From Cannabis sativa (Eukaryota > Streptophyta > Magnoliopsida > Rosales > Cannabaceae), in the NCBI RefSeq assembly GCF_029168945.1, contig NC_083610.1, forward strand, positions 48,625,429 to 48,689,428: a stretch of DNA of 64,000 nt, written 5' to 3'. The notes under the pieces are model-generated. The model did not search any database, had not been told where the DNA came from, and saw only the letters and a program-made list of their open reading frames with translations. Position 1 is the first letter of the stretch, and each line of letters begins with the position of its first letter. Made by a program: the position numbers and the translations under genes. Shown one piece after another: positions 34,277 through 45,368 of this stretch.

Positions 34277-34775
34277 AGGGCTGTACCAAAAAATTGTAAA
34301 CCGCCCAAACCGAATAACCCGTCCAAACCGAACCGAAAAATTCGATAAAAATTACAAACCGAAATAACCCGAAAAAATTACAACCCGCCCAATCTGTTAA
34401 TTGGGCAGGTTGAAAATAGGTCCAACCCGCCCAATTAAACTGAATAACCCGACCAACCTGACTTTGGCTTTTTTTTTTTACTTTTTAGTTTTTATTATGT
34501 ATAACATAAATAATTAAATATATAATAATATAAAATTGTATATTTAATTGTTGGTGTCAAAGTCATATATATTGTGTTGTGCTTTGGTGAAATTTGATCT
34601 TTTTAATTTTTATTGACTAAAATAAAAAAAAAATATGTTTGGCCGGTTTGGATAGGTTAACCCGACTAAACCGTTGGTCAGTTTACAATTTATTTTTTAA
34701 AATTAAACAAGTTGCACTTAAATTTTAATATTAAATTAAAAAATATATAAGATAAACCGCTCAATGTACAGCCTT
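34277..34775. mobile_element. hAT-like MITE
   Basis: About 0.5 kb with short inverted ends AGGGCTGTAC / GTACAGCCTT, flanked by an imperfect 8-bp repeat (ATTCGAGT and CTTCGAGT). The interior has many AACCGNCCAA and AACCCGCC words in both orientations, which are internal inverted repeats. No coding capacity. hAT assignment rests on the end sequence and the 8-bp duplication. Confidence 0.65.
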
Positions 34776-36024
34776 AACTTCGAGTTCAGTTAAAGTTGTA
34801 GTAATAAGCTAAGAATAAATTAAAATAGTGAAGAAAATGAGATGAAGGGCGAAGGAATGGAGAGCAGAGGCAGCAGCCATTCAGATTCTTCACGCCTCTC
34901 ACAAAACCCACTTTCTACGTACTTCCATTCCACTTGTTTATTTCATTAATTTATTTATCTATGGAAAGAAGGAAGAGATATACATCACTATTCTTATTAT
35001 AAAATACATCACTTAAAAATTAAAATATAAGTTAGTGTGCGCAGAGGGGAGTCATTTTCAAGTGGATAGAGAAGAATAGAGGTTATTTTGGAGCATATGC
35101 AGGTGTGGGGTTTACGTGTCTACTCCCAGCTTTTTCTTGATTAGAAGTTTTGTCTTGTTCTCAAATATCCCAATCCCAACCAAACTACACACACATTTAC
35201 ATTTTTGACTCTTCTTCACCTTTATCTTCATCCACATTCCATTATTCAAAGTTTTAAATTAATAAAAAAGAAATTGTGAAGCCTCTATTAACATCCTCTT
35301 GAGTCAAGAATCTCATCCAATAAAAAAATTATGTTTAGCTCTTAAAGGACTTACTATCCTCTTATGAGGTGTAAGTACGTAGCAATAATCCAGATTTCCA
35401 AAAAAAAAAAAAAAAAAAAACAATGAACCAATTACAAACCTCTAATACCCCCACAAACATTTTCACTTTAAATTTGATCTCACCATCACGAGTACCTGAT
35501 ACCCTTGTTGTTTTATATAACACAAAATCTAATGAACTCCAGCTAGCTAGGCTCATCCTTATTATGTGTGTGTATGTGACCATCTGTGGTACTATATAAC
35601 ATTCCAACATTATTGAGATTCATAAATTATATTCCCCAACTAAAAAGCTATACCATTCACTTATTTATATGCACAATACCAAGAATCATTCAATTCAATC
35701 CAAATCCAAATCCAAATCCAATCATCAGAATATTTAACTTTATACATTTTATATTTTTATTCATTTACTTTACAGTTCTAGCTACTACTAAAAAAACAAA
35801 CAACATACATATATCAGTTTCTATTGAAATCATTCTACTGTACAACTATAGTACTACTCCTACGTACGTGCTAATCTCTTTTAGGACTTGGGCTAATTAT
35901 ACATATTATATTATATATGATATGGCCTGTGTAACATTCTTAATTCTATTGTTTGTTTCTAATTCTATATGTACATATATATGTAAAAGAAAAGAGCTTT
36001 GTAGTTGATTTGGATTGGAGAATA
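34776..36024. other. Intergenic region downstream of the PLATZ gene
   Basis: AT-rich DNA with a 22-base A run at 35399-35420 and a CCAAAT repeat near 35700-35720. Open frames here (for example 35586-36008 plus) are made of low-complexity I/Y/F-rich sequence without family resemblance, and I do not call them. The last part should hold the 3' UTR of the PLATZ gene. Confidence 0.5.
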
Positions 36025-37169
36025 TTAAAAGGGGGCGCGATGAGGTATGCCTTTTCTTCTACTTGCATTACGATGGTTGAAAATTGGGGGAGTTGAAGGA
36101 GAAATGTTTGAAGTACCATTTTCAGAGCTCTGTTTCATCATCATCATCATCATCTTCTGATGATGATGATGATGTCCCTTTTCATCTATCGTCATCTTCC
36201 TCTTCTTCTTCTTCTTATTCTTTGGAATAGTACTCCATGAATCTTCAGACTCTGATCCTCTATTTCCATTTCCATTGATGTTTAAATTTGTATTATTCTC
36301 CTTCATTCTCTTCTTCATGTGTTTCCCAATCATTGTTGATATTGTTATTGTTGTTGTTGATGATGATGAGGAGGATGATTTCATCATAAATGTCAAGTCT
36401 TTATCACCCCGCTTCATTCCTCCCAGCTATGCCAATATCCAAACATACATAGTAAAATTCAAATGTCATAAATAAACAAGATATAAATATAATTATTATG
36501 TGGGTAATAAGAATTAGTGATGAAGAGATGAAACCTTGCAACCCAAAGAGCAGAAACGAAAAGAATCAAGAAGGCTTCTGCAACAAATCTCACAAGTATT
36601 AGTAACTCCTTTTCCAGGTCTAGGCTGAGGACGCTCATTCAAGAACACAATCTTGGCACTGTTGATTATGTAAGTCTGAATACAAGAAATGTCTATGTAC
36701 TTCTGAATCTCATTCACTCTCACCACGTTATGATAAGACGACCTCCGAATCTAATTAAATTATTTGTTAATTAATAATAATAATAATAATAAGATAGAAA
36801 GAAAGAAAGAAAGAGAAATAATTAAATATACCTGAATGAGGTGGTGATGTTTGTGATGGTATAAACAGTAGGAACAGAGTGAGTTGCCCATGCAGTCGAG
36901 ACAGAACATATTGCATTCACTTTTGTTTGAATCTCCATGGATTGAACATCCCACGAAATAGTTTCCTCTAAGCATTGGTTTCAGCCACTCAGGACACCTT
37001 CCCATCTCCCAAATCTCCTCTGAGTATTCTTTTCCTATTCTCTCCCCCACTACCACTGGACTCACCTATAAAAACAAACCATGAGATTAGAAACACTATA
37101 CCTACTATTATTCTTATTTAATAGTTGAAACATAATAATAAAATTCTGTAACAAAAACATATATACCAT
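36025..37169 (-). CDS. PLATZ-family zinc-dependent DNA-binding protein
   Basis: Plant-specific AT-rich sequence-binding transcription regulators, nuclear. Four exons: 37169-37167 (only the ATG), 37065-36832, 36750-36535, 36426-36025; all introns GT-AG, phase 0; total 284 residues. Exon 2 has [17 protein letters not shown] followed by the histidine/cysteine-rich zinc segment ([31 protein letters not shown]). Exon 3 has the family core [19 protein letters not shown] and [16 protein letters not shown], then [20 protein letters not shown]. Exon 4 starts LGGMKRGD and ends with the conserved [14 protein letters not shown]. Between lie serine-, histidine- and methionine-rich low-complexity runs. The start was chosen because the tiny first exon supplies the only in-frame ATG ahead of the conserved domain with good splice sites. 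Confidence 0.9.
36764..36816. repeat. Compound microsatellite in PLATZ intron 2
   Basis: (TAA)n at about 36768-36791 next to (GAAA)n at about 36796-36814, together filling most of the 81-bp intron 36831-36751. Likely length-polymorphic. Confidence 0.85.
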
Positions 37170-37311
37170 GGTTTAATATGACTGTTCTGTTCTGTTCTCT
37201 GTGTGTGTGTTAGAATAGAAGAATGCAAAACAGAGAAAGAAAGAAAAGGGTTATGTTGTGTGTTGTGTGTTGTGTGAATGTGAAAAGTCTTGAGTTTAAC
37301 ACCAAAAATCT

Positions 37312-37329
37312 TTAAAAATATATATATAG
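37312..37329 (-). promoter_or_regulatory. TATA-like element of the PLATZ gene
   Basis: The minus strand reads CTATATATATATTTTTA about 145-160 bases before the ATG, with a CACA/ACAC-rich leader downstream (37200-37280). Position fits a core promoter for a short 5' UTR. Confidence 0.5.
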
Positions 37330-37829
37330 TAGGTGAATAAGGCGGTGTACACTCAAGATAGAAGCTATCTTATGGCCGTACGATTGTCTTGTAAACATTA
37401 CACGTGTCTTCTATTCCTTAATTCCTTATACATATAACTAGAAGAGAATCAAATAAACAATAAACAAATAGAATACAACTAAATATGTATTGGGACATGC
37501 TCTTTAAAAATTATTACATTAAATTATATATAATTTGAGCTTTTAAAAAATTATATATAATTTGATATTTAATTAGACTAATAACTCTACTAATTCATTT
37601 TAGCATTTCTCGAACTAAATAAAAATATACTAACAAAAAATCAAAACACTAAAAAATATCAAATGTAACAATAGTAACAATAAATAATCTTTAATATTAT
37701 ATCATAATAAAATATAATATTTATACATGTATTACAATTTAAAATAAAATTATATGAGTATGTATTCATTCCACAACTTATTATGGACAACCTAACAACA
37801 CTACTTGGGCCTAAATATATTTCTAATTA
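37330..37829. other. PLATZ upstream region, AT-rich
   Basis: Likely promoter DNA followed by AT-rich sequence. An ACACGTGTC G-box-like word is at about 37400-37408 (TTACACGTGTCTT). No gene seen. Confidence 0.45.
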
Positions 37830-38005
37830 TGCTTACAAATGAGCAATCTATTCTCGATCGTCTAAAGCAGATAATTGTTTTGACAACTGAAAGTGAACTC
37901 TACTTCTAACCTCGTACTCAATTTGCCTAATAATTACATGAACACATTGTACACGTGGAACCAAAATACTTGATTTCTGCTTCTCCAAATGTGATAAACA
38001 ACACA

Positions 38006-38437
38006 TGTAATGTCCCCGCTTCAAGCATCTATTGGACTCTTACACCCACGGACTAATGGCTCTTATACACAGGTTCGTCACTTTAGCTGCTTCCTAGATT
38101 GACGACTGACCCTACAGACCAACACGAGTGCTTCCAGCATGCTTTGTCCTCACTCGCACTCTTCCTGGGAAAACTTCTCAGGAGGTCACCCATCCTGAAA
38201 TTACCCCAGGTCAAGCACGCTTAACCGTGGAGTTCTTTCGTGATGGGCTACCAAAAAATAAGATGCACCTTGTTGATATAGGTAATAACAATCAATCCAT
38301 TTAAGCCATCTTCAACTGTGTAGTCCCATACCTACATAGTCTTAGAATCATCCCACTTGACCTTCCCTAGGCAGTGTGGGATTGCACATCTTACTCGGTA
38401 TTTCTCCTGACGGATCACGGGACTGCTGACTGTCACA
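38006..38437 (-). repeat. Cassandra 3' LTR
   Basis: 432 bp, the same length as the 5' LTR. Alignment by eye needs few or no gaps; differences are mostly C/T and G/A. Confidence 0.9.
38173..38270 (-). ncRNA. 5S rRNA-derived domain in Cassandra 3' LTR
   Basis: The plus strand reads AGGAGGTCACCCATCCTGAA, then CAAGCACGCTTAACCGTGGA, then GTTCTTTCGTGATGGGCTACC. This is the complement of the middle and 3' half of plant 5S rRNA, including the internal promoter region used by RNA polymerase III. It is a retrotransposon module, not a working rRNA gene: the RNA start and stem are missing or changed. Confidence 0.85.
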
Positions 38438-38494
38438 ATCACCCCCCGTTACGGGGTCCGACTTCCTCATCGACCACACTTCCGGCTGGGTCAA

Positions 38495-38507
38495 GGCTCT
38501 AATACCA
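38495..38507 (-). promoter_or_regulatory. Cassandra primer binding site
   Basis: The minus strand reads TGGTATTAGAGCC, one mismatch from the initiator tRNA-Met complement, two bases inside the 5' LTR. Confidence 0.85.
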
Positions 38508-38509
38508 TT

Positions 38510-38941
38510 TGTAACGTCCCTGTTTCAAGCCTCCATTAGGCCCTTACACCCATAAACTAAAGACTTTTATACACAGGTATGTCACTCTGGCTGCTTCTTG
38601 GATTGACGATTGATCCTACAAACCAACACGAGTGTTTCCAGCGTATTTTGTCCTCACTCGCACGCTTCTTGGGAAAACTTCCCAGGAGGTCACCTATCTT
38701 GAAATTACCCCAGGTCAAGCACGCTTAACCGTGGAGTTCTTTCGTGATGGGCTACCGAAAAACAAGATGCACCTTGTTGATATAGGTAGTACCAATCAAT
38801 CCATTTAAGCCCTATTCAACTGTGTAGTCCCATACTTACACAGTCTTAGAATAATCCCACTCAACCTTCCCCAGGTGGTGTGGAATTGCACAACTTACTC
38901 GATATTTTCCCTTATGGATCCCAGGACTACTGACTATCACA
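38510..38941 (-). repeat. Cassandra 5' LTR
   Basis: 432 bp, TG...CA. It differs from the 3' LTR at several dozen scattered positions, mainly transitions, so the insertion is old. Confidence 0.9.
38677..38774 (-). ncRNA. 5S rRNA-derived domain in Cassandra 5' LTR
   Basis: Second copy of the same module (CCAGGAGGTCACCTATCTTG, CAAGCACGCTTAACCGTGGA). It carries more changes than the other copy (CACCTATCTT for CACCCATCCT). Confidence 0.85.
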
Positions 38942-40144
38942 ACACCAACTACCGTTGTGGTATACATTGGTGCCTATATTTTGACAATTTACTCCTCCGA
39001 ATCCACTTCAGAAGCTCTTAGACAGTATTATTTGAAGTATTCCAGTTCAGTCAACTCTTGAAAACTCCCAAGCTCCTATTTCTGCTTGTACAACCAAAAA
39101 AGAGATGTTGAATGGACTCCTCATGGTTGCCACAAACTACACATGAACTATCCAATGCAACACCAATTTTAGACAAATTGTCTTTCGTATGCAATTTATA
39201 AAGCATAGCCAACCAAAGGATAAATTTATGCTTTAGAAGACTAAGTTTTTCCCACATTTCCTTCCCCCAATCAACCTTGGATAAAGGATTACATAACATA
39301 GTATATCCATTTCCAACTTATAAGTAGAGGAAATAAAACTTCTTAATTCGAACATAAATTTAAAGCTCTCTTTTATCTTACAAATTTGCTTCCAATACCA
39401 ACTACTAGTTGAATGAGCTTTGTAAGACCACCATTCTTCATTATTTTTTTACACATTATGACCCCACTTGATCCAAAGATTGTCTTTCTTTAAAGCTAAG
39501 GCCCAAACAAATTTTCCAATTGCAGTAATATTCCAGGTAATGATGTCCATGCAACCTAAACCATATGTTGACTTTGGAGTATAAAGTTTACTCCAAGTAA
39601 CCTTTCCTGATCCAACTAACTATGCTTCTCTTTTTCACAGAAAACTCCTGCAAATAACATTTATTTTTTGAAGAATCTTCTTTGGTAGAATCATGATTTG
39701 AGACCAATAAGTGTGAATTGTAATCAATACTGAATTGATCAATGTGGCTCTAACAGCAAAAGAGATGTTCCTTGAACTCCATAGGCACACTCACTGAACC
39801 ATTTTCTCAATCAAAATCTCACAATCCATCTTTGAAAGTCTCTTTGCACAAATCGACACTCCAAGATATTTAAAAGGCATATTACCTCTCGAGTACCTCG
39901 AAGATTCTAGGACTCTTTGCTCTTCATTCTTATCCATGCCACAACAATAAAGTAGTGATTTAGCTTCTTTAAGAAATAATCTCAAAGTCTCAGAAAAGAA
40001 CTTTAACCCTAGAAGCATAATATGTTTCTACTTAAAAGTCACCATGACAAAATATGAGAACATCATCGACGAAGCATAAGTGGTTAAGTTCTAGACTTTT
40101 ACACCTATCATAAAATTTGAATTCCTTATTTCCCCCTATTTTCT

Positions 40145-40717
40145 TCAATATTCGAGACAAATATTCCACCCGAGAACAAAAAATAGCATTGACATGGGAT
40201 CTCCTTGCCTCAAACCTCTTTTTCCTTCAAAGTAACCATGCATAATACCATTAAGCAACAAGGAAAACCTAGGAGATTGGATACATACCATTATGAGCTT
40301 TATAAAATTCTCCAGAAAATGCAAAGCTTCCAACACCTCTTTTATGAAGTTCCATTCTATCGTGTCATATGCTTTCCTCAGGTCAAGTTTGATCATGTAA
40401 TTAGGCCTTGATTTCTTCCAACCATAGTAATGAATTAAATCTTGGCATATCATTATATTATGAGCTATGAACCTATCATGCACAAGTCCCTCTTGATTGG
40501 AAGTGATTAGAGATGGAAGGATAGTTCTTAATCTCAAACAGATCATTTTGGTGGCCACTATGTAGAGGACATTGCAACAAGCAATAGGACGAAAGTCACT
40601 CACTACTTTAAAACATTTACTTTTTGAAATCAAGGTGATGGTTGTGTTATTAAGCTCTATCAACAACATCCCTTTATGCAGAAAGTTAAGAAGAACAATA
40701 CACATTTCCTCACCCAC
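40145..40717 (-). pseudogene. LINE reverse transcriptase domain
   Basis: The longest intact piece of the LINE, 190 codons. It includes the RT motifs [29 protein letters not shown] and [14 protein letters not shown]. The catalytic F/YADD box would lie downstream, after 40145, where the frame is broken (a minus-strand FVDDVLIF-like stretch is near 40070). It would have copied the LINE RNA at the target site; dead here. Confidence 0.85.
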
Positions 40718-42700
40718 TATCTCTCAATTATCTTGATAAAAATAACTCTCATAACCATTTGGCCCCAAAGCTTTTGTGCCATGAATGTCAAAAATTGTCC
40801 TTTTCACTTCCTCTTTTGTGTATGCTGCTAAAAGAAATTTTGCTTGTATAGGTGAAATCATTAAGCCCTGCTTCACAATTTTTTCAGCACAAAACACCTC
40901 TAATTTAACTTAGTGTCAAGCAAAGATTGATAGAAACCCAGAAATGTATTTAAAACAGCCGGAGCTTCATCGACCCAGGCCCCATTCATGTTTTTAATTG
41001 AGAAATTTTATTTTGCATTCTCCTCTGCCTCATACTAGCATGAAAAATAGAGGAGTTTTCATCTCCCTCTTGCAACTAATGTACTTTAGCCTTCTGTTTA
41101 AGGAGTGACATAAAAGCATCATGAGTTTCTTTGTATTTTTGCCTTGCCTTGGTCTCGTGATTTAGAAAAATACAATCAGTAGGCTTGCTTTGTAATAAGG
41201 ATTGGCACTCTATCATATGTTGAAAAGCAAGCATATTCGAAACTCCAATATTCTTAAAGTCTCTTGCATTTATTTTCTTCAAAATCACCTTAAGCTTCTT
41301 AAGTTTTTGCAACACCTGAAATATAGCAGTACCCGAAACTTGAGTACTCTAATGTTTAATTAAAGCTTCCTAAAATCCAGTTGCTTTTTTCCACATCCGA
41401 AAGAACTTGAAATGCTTTTTTCTACCCACTGGAGTATGATCAAAAAGGCCCTCTGAAAGAAAGGCAACCTCACTTGATTCATATTCTTGGAACCACTCTT
41501 GGTCCGCTAAAACTCTATCTATTTTAGAAAAAAATTTGTCTTCCACCTCATGTTTATTATTCCAAGTGAAGAAGGACCCAATAAACTTAGCATCTTCATG
41601 TTTACAATCTTCTACACAATCTCGAAAAGCACTTGAGAAAGATAATCAAACCTTCTTGCCCACTCTTTCCTTCAGATTCAAAATGTCATTAAAGTCGCTT
41701 AGTACTAGCCAAAGACAAGATATTTCATTAGCTAAGTCCCTAAGCTCCTTCCATAACAAATCTCTACATTTAGCTTCATTAAATCCATACACAAAGGTTA
41801 CTAAGAAACTCTTCTTCCCATCTCTAACATAAACTTCGAGATGCATTATTTGACTTGAACAAAAAAGGATATTTACAGAAAACATATCCCGCTTCTAACT
41901 TATCATAATACGCCAACCATGATCCCACACATTATTAGTTGAAAAACACCATCACGAGAACATTCTAAGGTATAAGACACCTAAGTTATGAGGCCTTACC
42001 CTTGTTTCCAAGAGCCCAAAAAGTCCCACCCTCATTTATTCAATTAATTTCTTGACAACTAACTGCTTTTGAGACTTTTTAAGCCCTCAACGTTCCACGA
42101 CATTATTCTATCCATTACCAAATAGAGGATCTCCCCCTCCATTGGTACTGGCTCTCTTGTCTTGCTCAATATCATCATCTTGAAACTCGATCTCCTTAAA
42201 GCATTCACAAACCTCTCCAAGTACAAGAAAATTATTCCCAATTTTGGTAGGAATAGTTTCAACACCCTTTATTTTCCCCTGTTTTAACCATTTGAAAACC
42301 TTCTTGATCAGTTTCCATTGTTCCAACTTTCACAGGTTCTTTCTCCAATTTCTTAGGCACCCATTTTGTTTTCACAATGCTTTTACCTATATTCTTCTTC
42401 TGACAATCTTCTCTTGAGTGCCCTAGACTTTTGTAGTGGTTACAGAGAATCAGTCTCCCTTCATAAACAACTTTAACAACCACTTCCTCATCCCATTCAT
42501 TGACAAAAGAAATGTCCTTGGGGAACTCCTGTATCAAATCCACTTCGATCATAACCCGAGCAAAATTGAGGCATTCTTTTTGTTTTGTGAATTCACCAAG
42601 CATAATGGGTTTACCAATTTGTCCAATAATTTTGAATAGAACACATTCACTCCAATATTTGAAATCTAAATCGTGGATTTGGACCCAAGTTGCAGTAACA

Positions 42701-43036
42701 ATAACATTTAATATTAAAACAAAATTAAAAAAAATCTATATACAATTTTTTTATTCTTTTAAATTTGTTATTTTATTTATTTTAATTTTTTATTGGAGAC
42801 ATACAACATTTATTTTATTTTGTTGTTAGTTTTGTGAAAAAAAATATTTTTAATAAATATTAAATAATTTAATATTAAAAAATAATTGATCTAAATAACC
42901 GATTCAATCCGTAAAAGATTAGATTGGATTGAATTTGAGTTATTGTATGAATTGAATTGGATGAACACTCCTACTCTCCACCGACTTTTTTTCATTTTTT
43001 AAAACACTAAAATATAAATATATATTTATTTAATTA
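42701..43036. other. AT-rich intergenic
   Basis: Between the LINE 5' end and the next MITE. Mostly A/T runs; nothing recognised. Confidence 0.5.
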
Positions 43037-43412
43037 GGGTAAATAGCGACATAAATATTCAAAGTTTTAAGTTTGTAAGTGGCATAAACCCAATGTTTAT
43101 TTTTAGTGGCATAAGTACCTAATGTTTGTAAAACTGTAATTTTTCTCTAGTTTTGTCAGTACAGACTCCGTTTTAAATATATTAAAAGAATATTTGGAAG
43201 TAACTGATACTACATGTTTCTGTCTAGACCCAATGATCAAGAATCTAGACCTTATATGTAGCCTGTTTAAGAAAATAACAGAGTTTGTACGGACGAAATT
43301 AGAGAAAAATTACCGTTTTACAAACATTGGATACTTATGCCGCTAAAAATAAACATTAGGATTATGCCACTTACAAACTTAAAACTTTGGGTACTTAGGC
43401 CGCTATTTACCC
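43037..43412. mobile_element. MULE-type MITE, family A copy 3 (complete)
   Basis: 376 bp, ends GGGTAAATAGCGACATAAAT / CTATTTACCC, perfect 9-bp duplication ATTTAATTA at 43028-43036 and 43413-43421. Same family as the two copies at the left of the window. Confidence 0.9.
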
Positions 43413-43421
43413 ATTTAATTA

Positions 43422-44019
43422 TATACATGCATGTTACCACTTTTTCTTCTATTCTCCATGAACTGAAGTTATAATTGTAAGAGATAAAAATAACCTTGAG
43501 GATTAAAAAGTAATTTCACTTTAATAATAATAACAATACTAATGACATGATGTGACGGGAACAAAATAAACATACCGTTTTACTTAAAGAAAGGGAAAGA
43601 CAGAAGAATTGAGTTGAGCTCGAGAAAGCCATGAGAGCGGAGCTCTATGAACAAAGCAGGAGGGAAAGCACGTGAGAAAACTAAAAGGATGAATTCACAT
43701 GGATCAATCCGAGCAAAAAAAAGGAATCACACGATACTCATTTCTGCCTATAAATATGAGACCACATCATTCAAAAGATGGACGGATGCTTGATCACACT
43801 AGACCAATCGATATTTTGCCAAATATATTTTTAAAATACTCTCGAGCTTGGGGACGAAGGTCGAAGAAGAGAATCACTGTCAAATTAGAAAGTATTGTGT
43901 AAAATAACAAAATTATAATTCTATGATTGGATTAATTTTGGTATAAAGAATTTAAAGTAAAAATATTATTTTTAACACAGTAAATTATTTAAAATTTCCT
44001 TAAAATTTAGATATGGTTT
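43422..44019. other. Intergenic, no feature supported
   Basis: About 600 bases between a MITE and a LINE. The 67-residue frame at 43699-43902 has no family resemblance I know and no splice or start context; left uncalled. Confidence 0.45.
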
Positions 44020-44033
44020 TAAATAGCTACAAT

Positions 44034-44945
44034 GTCCTGCCGGTTAGAGCAGTCATCTGTAGGAGATTTCCAATTGAAGACACAAAATGTCCTTTATGTG
44101 GAAGGGGGGAGGAAACCATGAAACATCTCTTTCTAACTTGTGATGTGGCGATGCACTTGTGGCGCTCGTCACCTTGGGGAATTTTTCCAGTGAGTGAAAC
44201 TGGTATTCGTGTTTGAGATTGGGTGAAGTTCATCTGGAGCCTTAATAATAGAGGTGTTAGGGCTGAGGATGTCTTTCTCTATGCGTCCATTGTTGTTGAC
44301 AATATCTGGCGAATGCGAAATAAAGCGGTTCACAACAATAGCCCTCCTCATGTTTTGAAATGTATTGACATTATTTGTTCTTCTTTTGCAGAGATACATA
44401 CTACTCTTTTGCCTAGTCCTTCGCCGTTGATGAGGGACAGCTGGATCCCACCACCTCTGGAGTGGATCAAATTTAATTGTGATGTTCGTGTGGGCTTAGA
44501 GAGTATGTGTATAGCTGTAGTTGCTAGGAATCATCTGGGAAGGGTGATGAGTGTTCACACGTCCCGGTTGGATTACTCTGATGCTCTTTGTGGCGATGTC
44601 TGTTGCGATGGAGCTCCAACATAAGTATATTATAGTGGAGAGTGACTCGAGGCTAGCGATCGATGCTCTTAATGGGAAGGCATCCCATTGGGCTCTAGAG
44701 AACTATGTCTCCTTTTGTACTAAATCTTCTCCTTTTTTTATTTGTTGTAATTTTTCGAACATTAGTAGGTCTTGTAATTTTATAGCCCATAATGTGGTTT
44801 ATTGGGCTTTTAACAACCATATGTATGGATCTATTCCGATTGACTCTTTACCGGAGAATATTTTGTGTAATAACCGAGAGGTCTAATATCTTTTAATATA
44901 TATAACTACGCTTTTTCTCAAAAAAAAAATAAAAATAAAAATAAA
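44034..44945 (+). mobile_element. 5'-truncated LINE insertion, 3' end of ORF2
   Basis: Same layout as 758-1652 but a different LINE family. It has a zf-RVT finger (CPLCGRGEETMKHLFLTC), a linker with NIWRMRNKAVHN, and an RNase H-like domain (WIKFNCDVRVG, then VESDSRLAIDALNGK, then NFIAHNVVYWAF). Frame breaks lie at about 44215 and 44600. An A-rich tail (44919-44945) is followed by the second copy of a perfect 14-bp target duplication, TAAATAGCTACAAT (44020-44033 and 44946-44959). The insertion lies about 0.4 kb before the start codon of the EH-domain gene. Confidence 0.88.
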
Positions 44946-44959
44946 TAAATAGCTACAAT

Positions 44960-45368
44960 ACATGTAATTATAAGATGGAAAAAAATAAACTAAAAAACCT
45001 TCCTAAGGACAAAAACAGATAAAGATTCTACCTGAACAACTCTTGTGCCAAGAATTTTTCCTAAAGTTATTACTAAAAAAACTAAAGAAAGATAAAGAAC
45101 AGAGAGAGAAGTCATAGTAAGTAGCGAGTCGGAGTCCCTGGTGGAGGGAGAAAGGTTAGGCATTTCATTTCTTCTCTCTCTCTATTGTTCTTCTTTCAAA
45201 TTTGAATCTACATGTGAAAATTGAAACCTGTTCTCTTTTCCGATCTAATCTGAATCGATCTCACGCAACAAATTTCTTCTAATACAGTCTTGCTCATCCT
45301 TTTTCATGTATCAAATTTCGATTTGACAGGGCGATCTGGGGTTTCGATTTTTGTCGAAGATATCAGAT
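44960..45368 (+). promoter_or_regulatory. Promoter / 5' UTR region of the EH-domain gene
   Basis: Short interval between the LINE duplication and the ATG at 45369. A pyrimidine-rich stretch (TTTCTTCTCTCTCTCTATTG, about 45168-45187) is typical of plant transcription start regions. A possible 5' UTR intron ends at TTTGACAG (45323-45330). No clear TATA box. The LINE therefore sits very close to, or within, the promoter. Confidence 0.5.

Larger units (their letters stand above)
38006..38941 (-). mobile_element. Cassandra-type TRIM retrotransposon, complete
   Basis: Two direct 432-bp LTRs (38510-38941 and 38006-38437) around an internal region of only 72 bp. The ends are TG...CA. On the minus strand the internal region starts with a tRNA-Met primer site (TGGTATTAGAGCC, 38507-38495) and ends with a G-rich polypurine tract (ACGGGGGGTGATT) before the 3' LTR. 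No coding capacity, as in all TRIMs. Each LTR contains 5S-rRNA-derived sequence, the defining trait of Cassandra. The flanking 5-bp sequences are ACACA and ACACC, an imperfect duplication. It sits in the LINE and shares its orientation. Confidence 0.92.
37830..42700 (-). mobile_element. LINE (L1-type), decayed, interrupted by Cassandra
   Basis: Read on the minus strand from 42700. ORF1-like segment: WTQVAV, then ILCNHYKSLGHSREDC, a CCHC-like knuckle after a DUF4283-type region. Endonuclease fragments follow (FVYGFNEAKCRDLLWKEL, WLVLSDFNDILN at 41885-41646), then a linker (41315-41076). RT lies at 40717-40145 ([38 protein letters not shown]) and its thumb region at 40018-39791 (FKYLGVSI). A zf-RVT zinc finger lies at 39299-39051 (CVVCGNHEESIQHLFFGC). 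After the Cassandra insertion the 3' region resumes with YHIWRSRN (about 38000-37975). Many stops separate the pieces. The 5' end is truncated within ORF1. Confidence 0.85.

Noticed and set aside
35586..36008. 140-residue plus-strand frame downstream of PLATZ
   Set aside because: I/F/Y/N-rich low complexity from AT-rich DNA, no conserved motif; probably antisense to the PLATZ 3' flank.
38173..38270. A genuine 5S rRNA gene
   Set aside because: Only the middle and 3' half of 5S is matched, with changes, and it sits at the same place in two LTRs of a Cassandra element.
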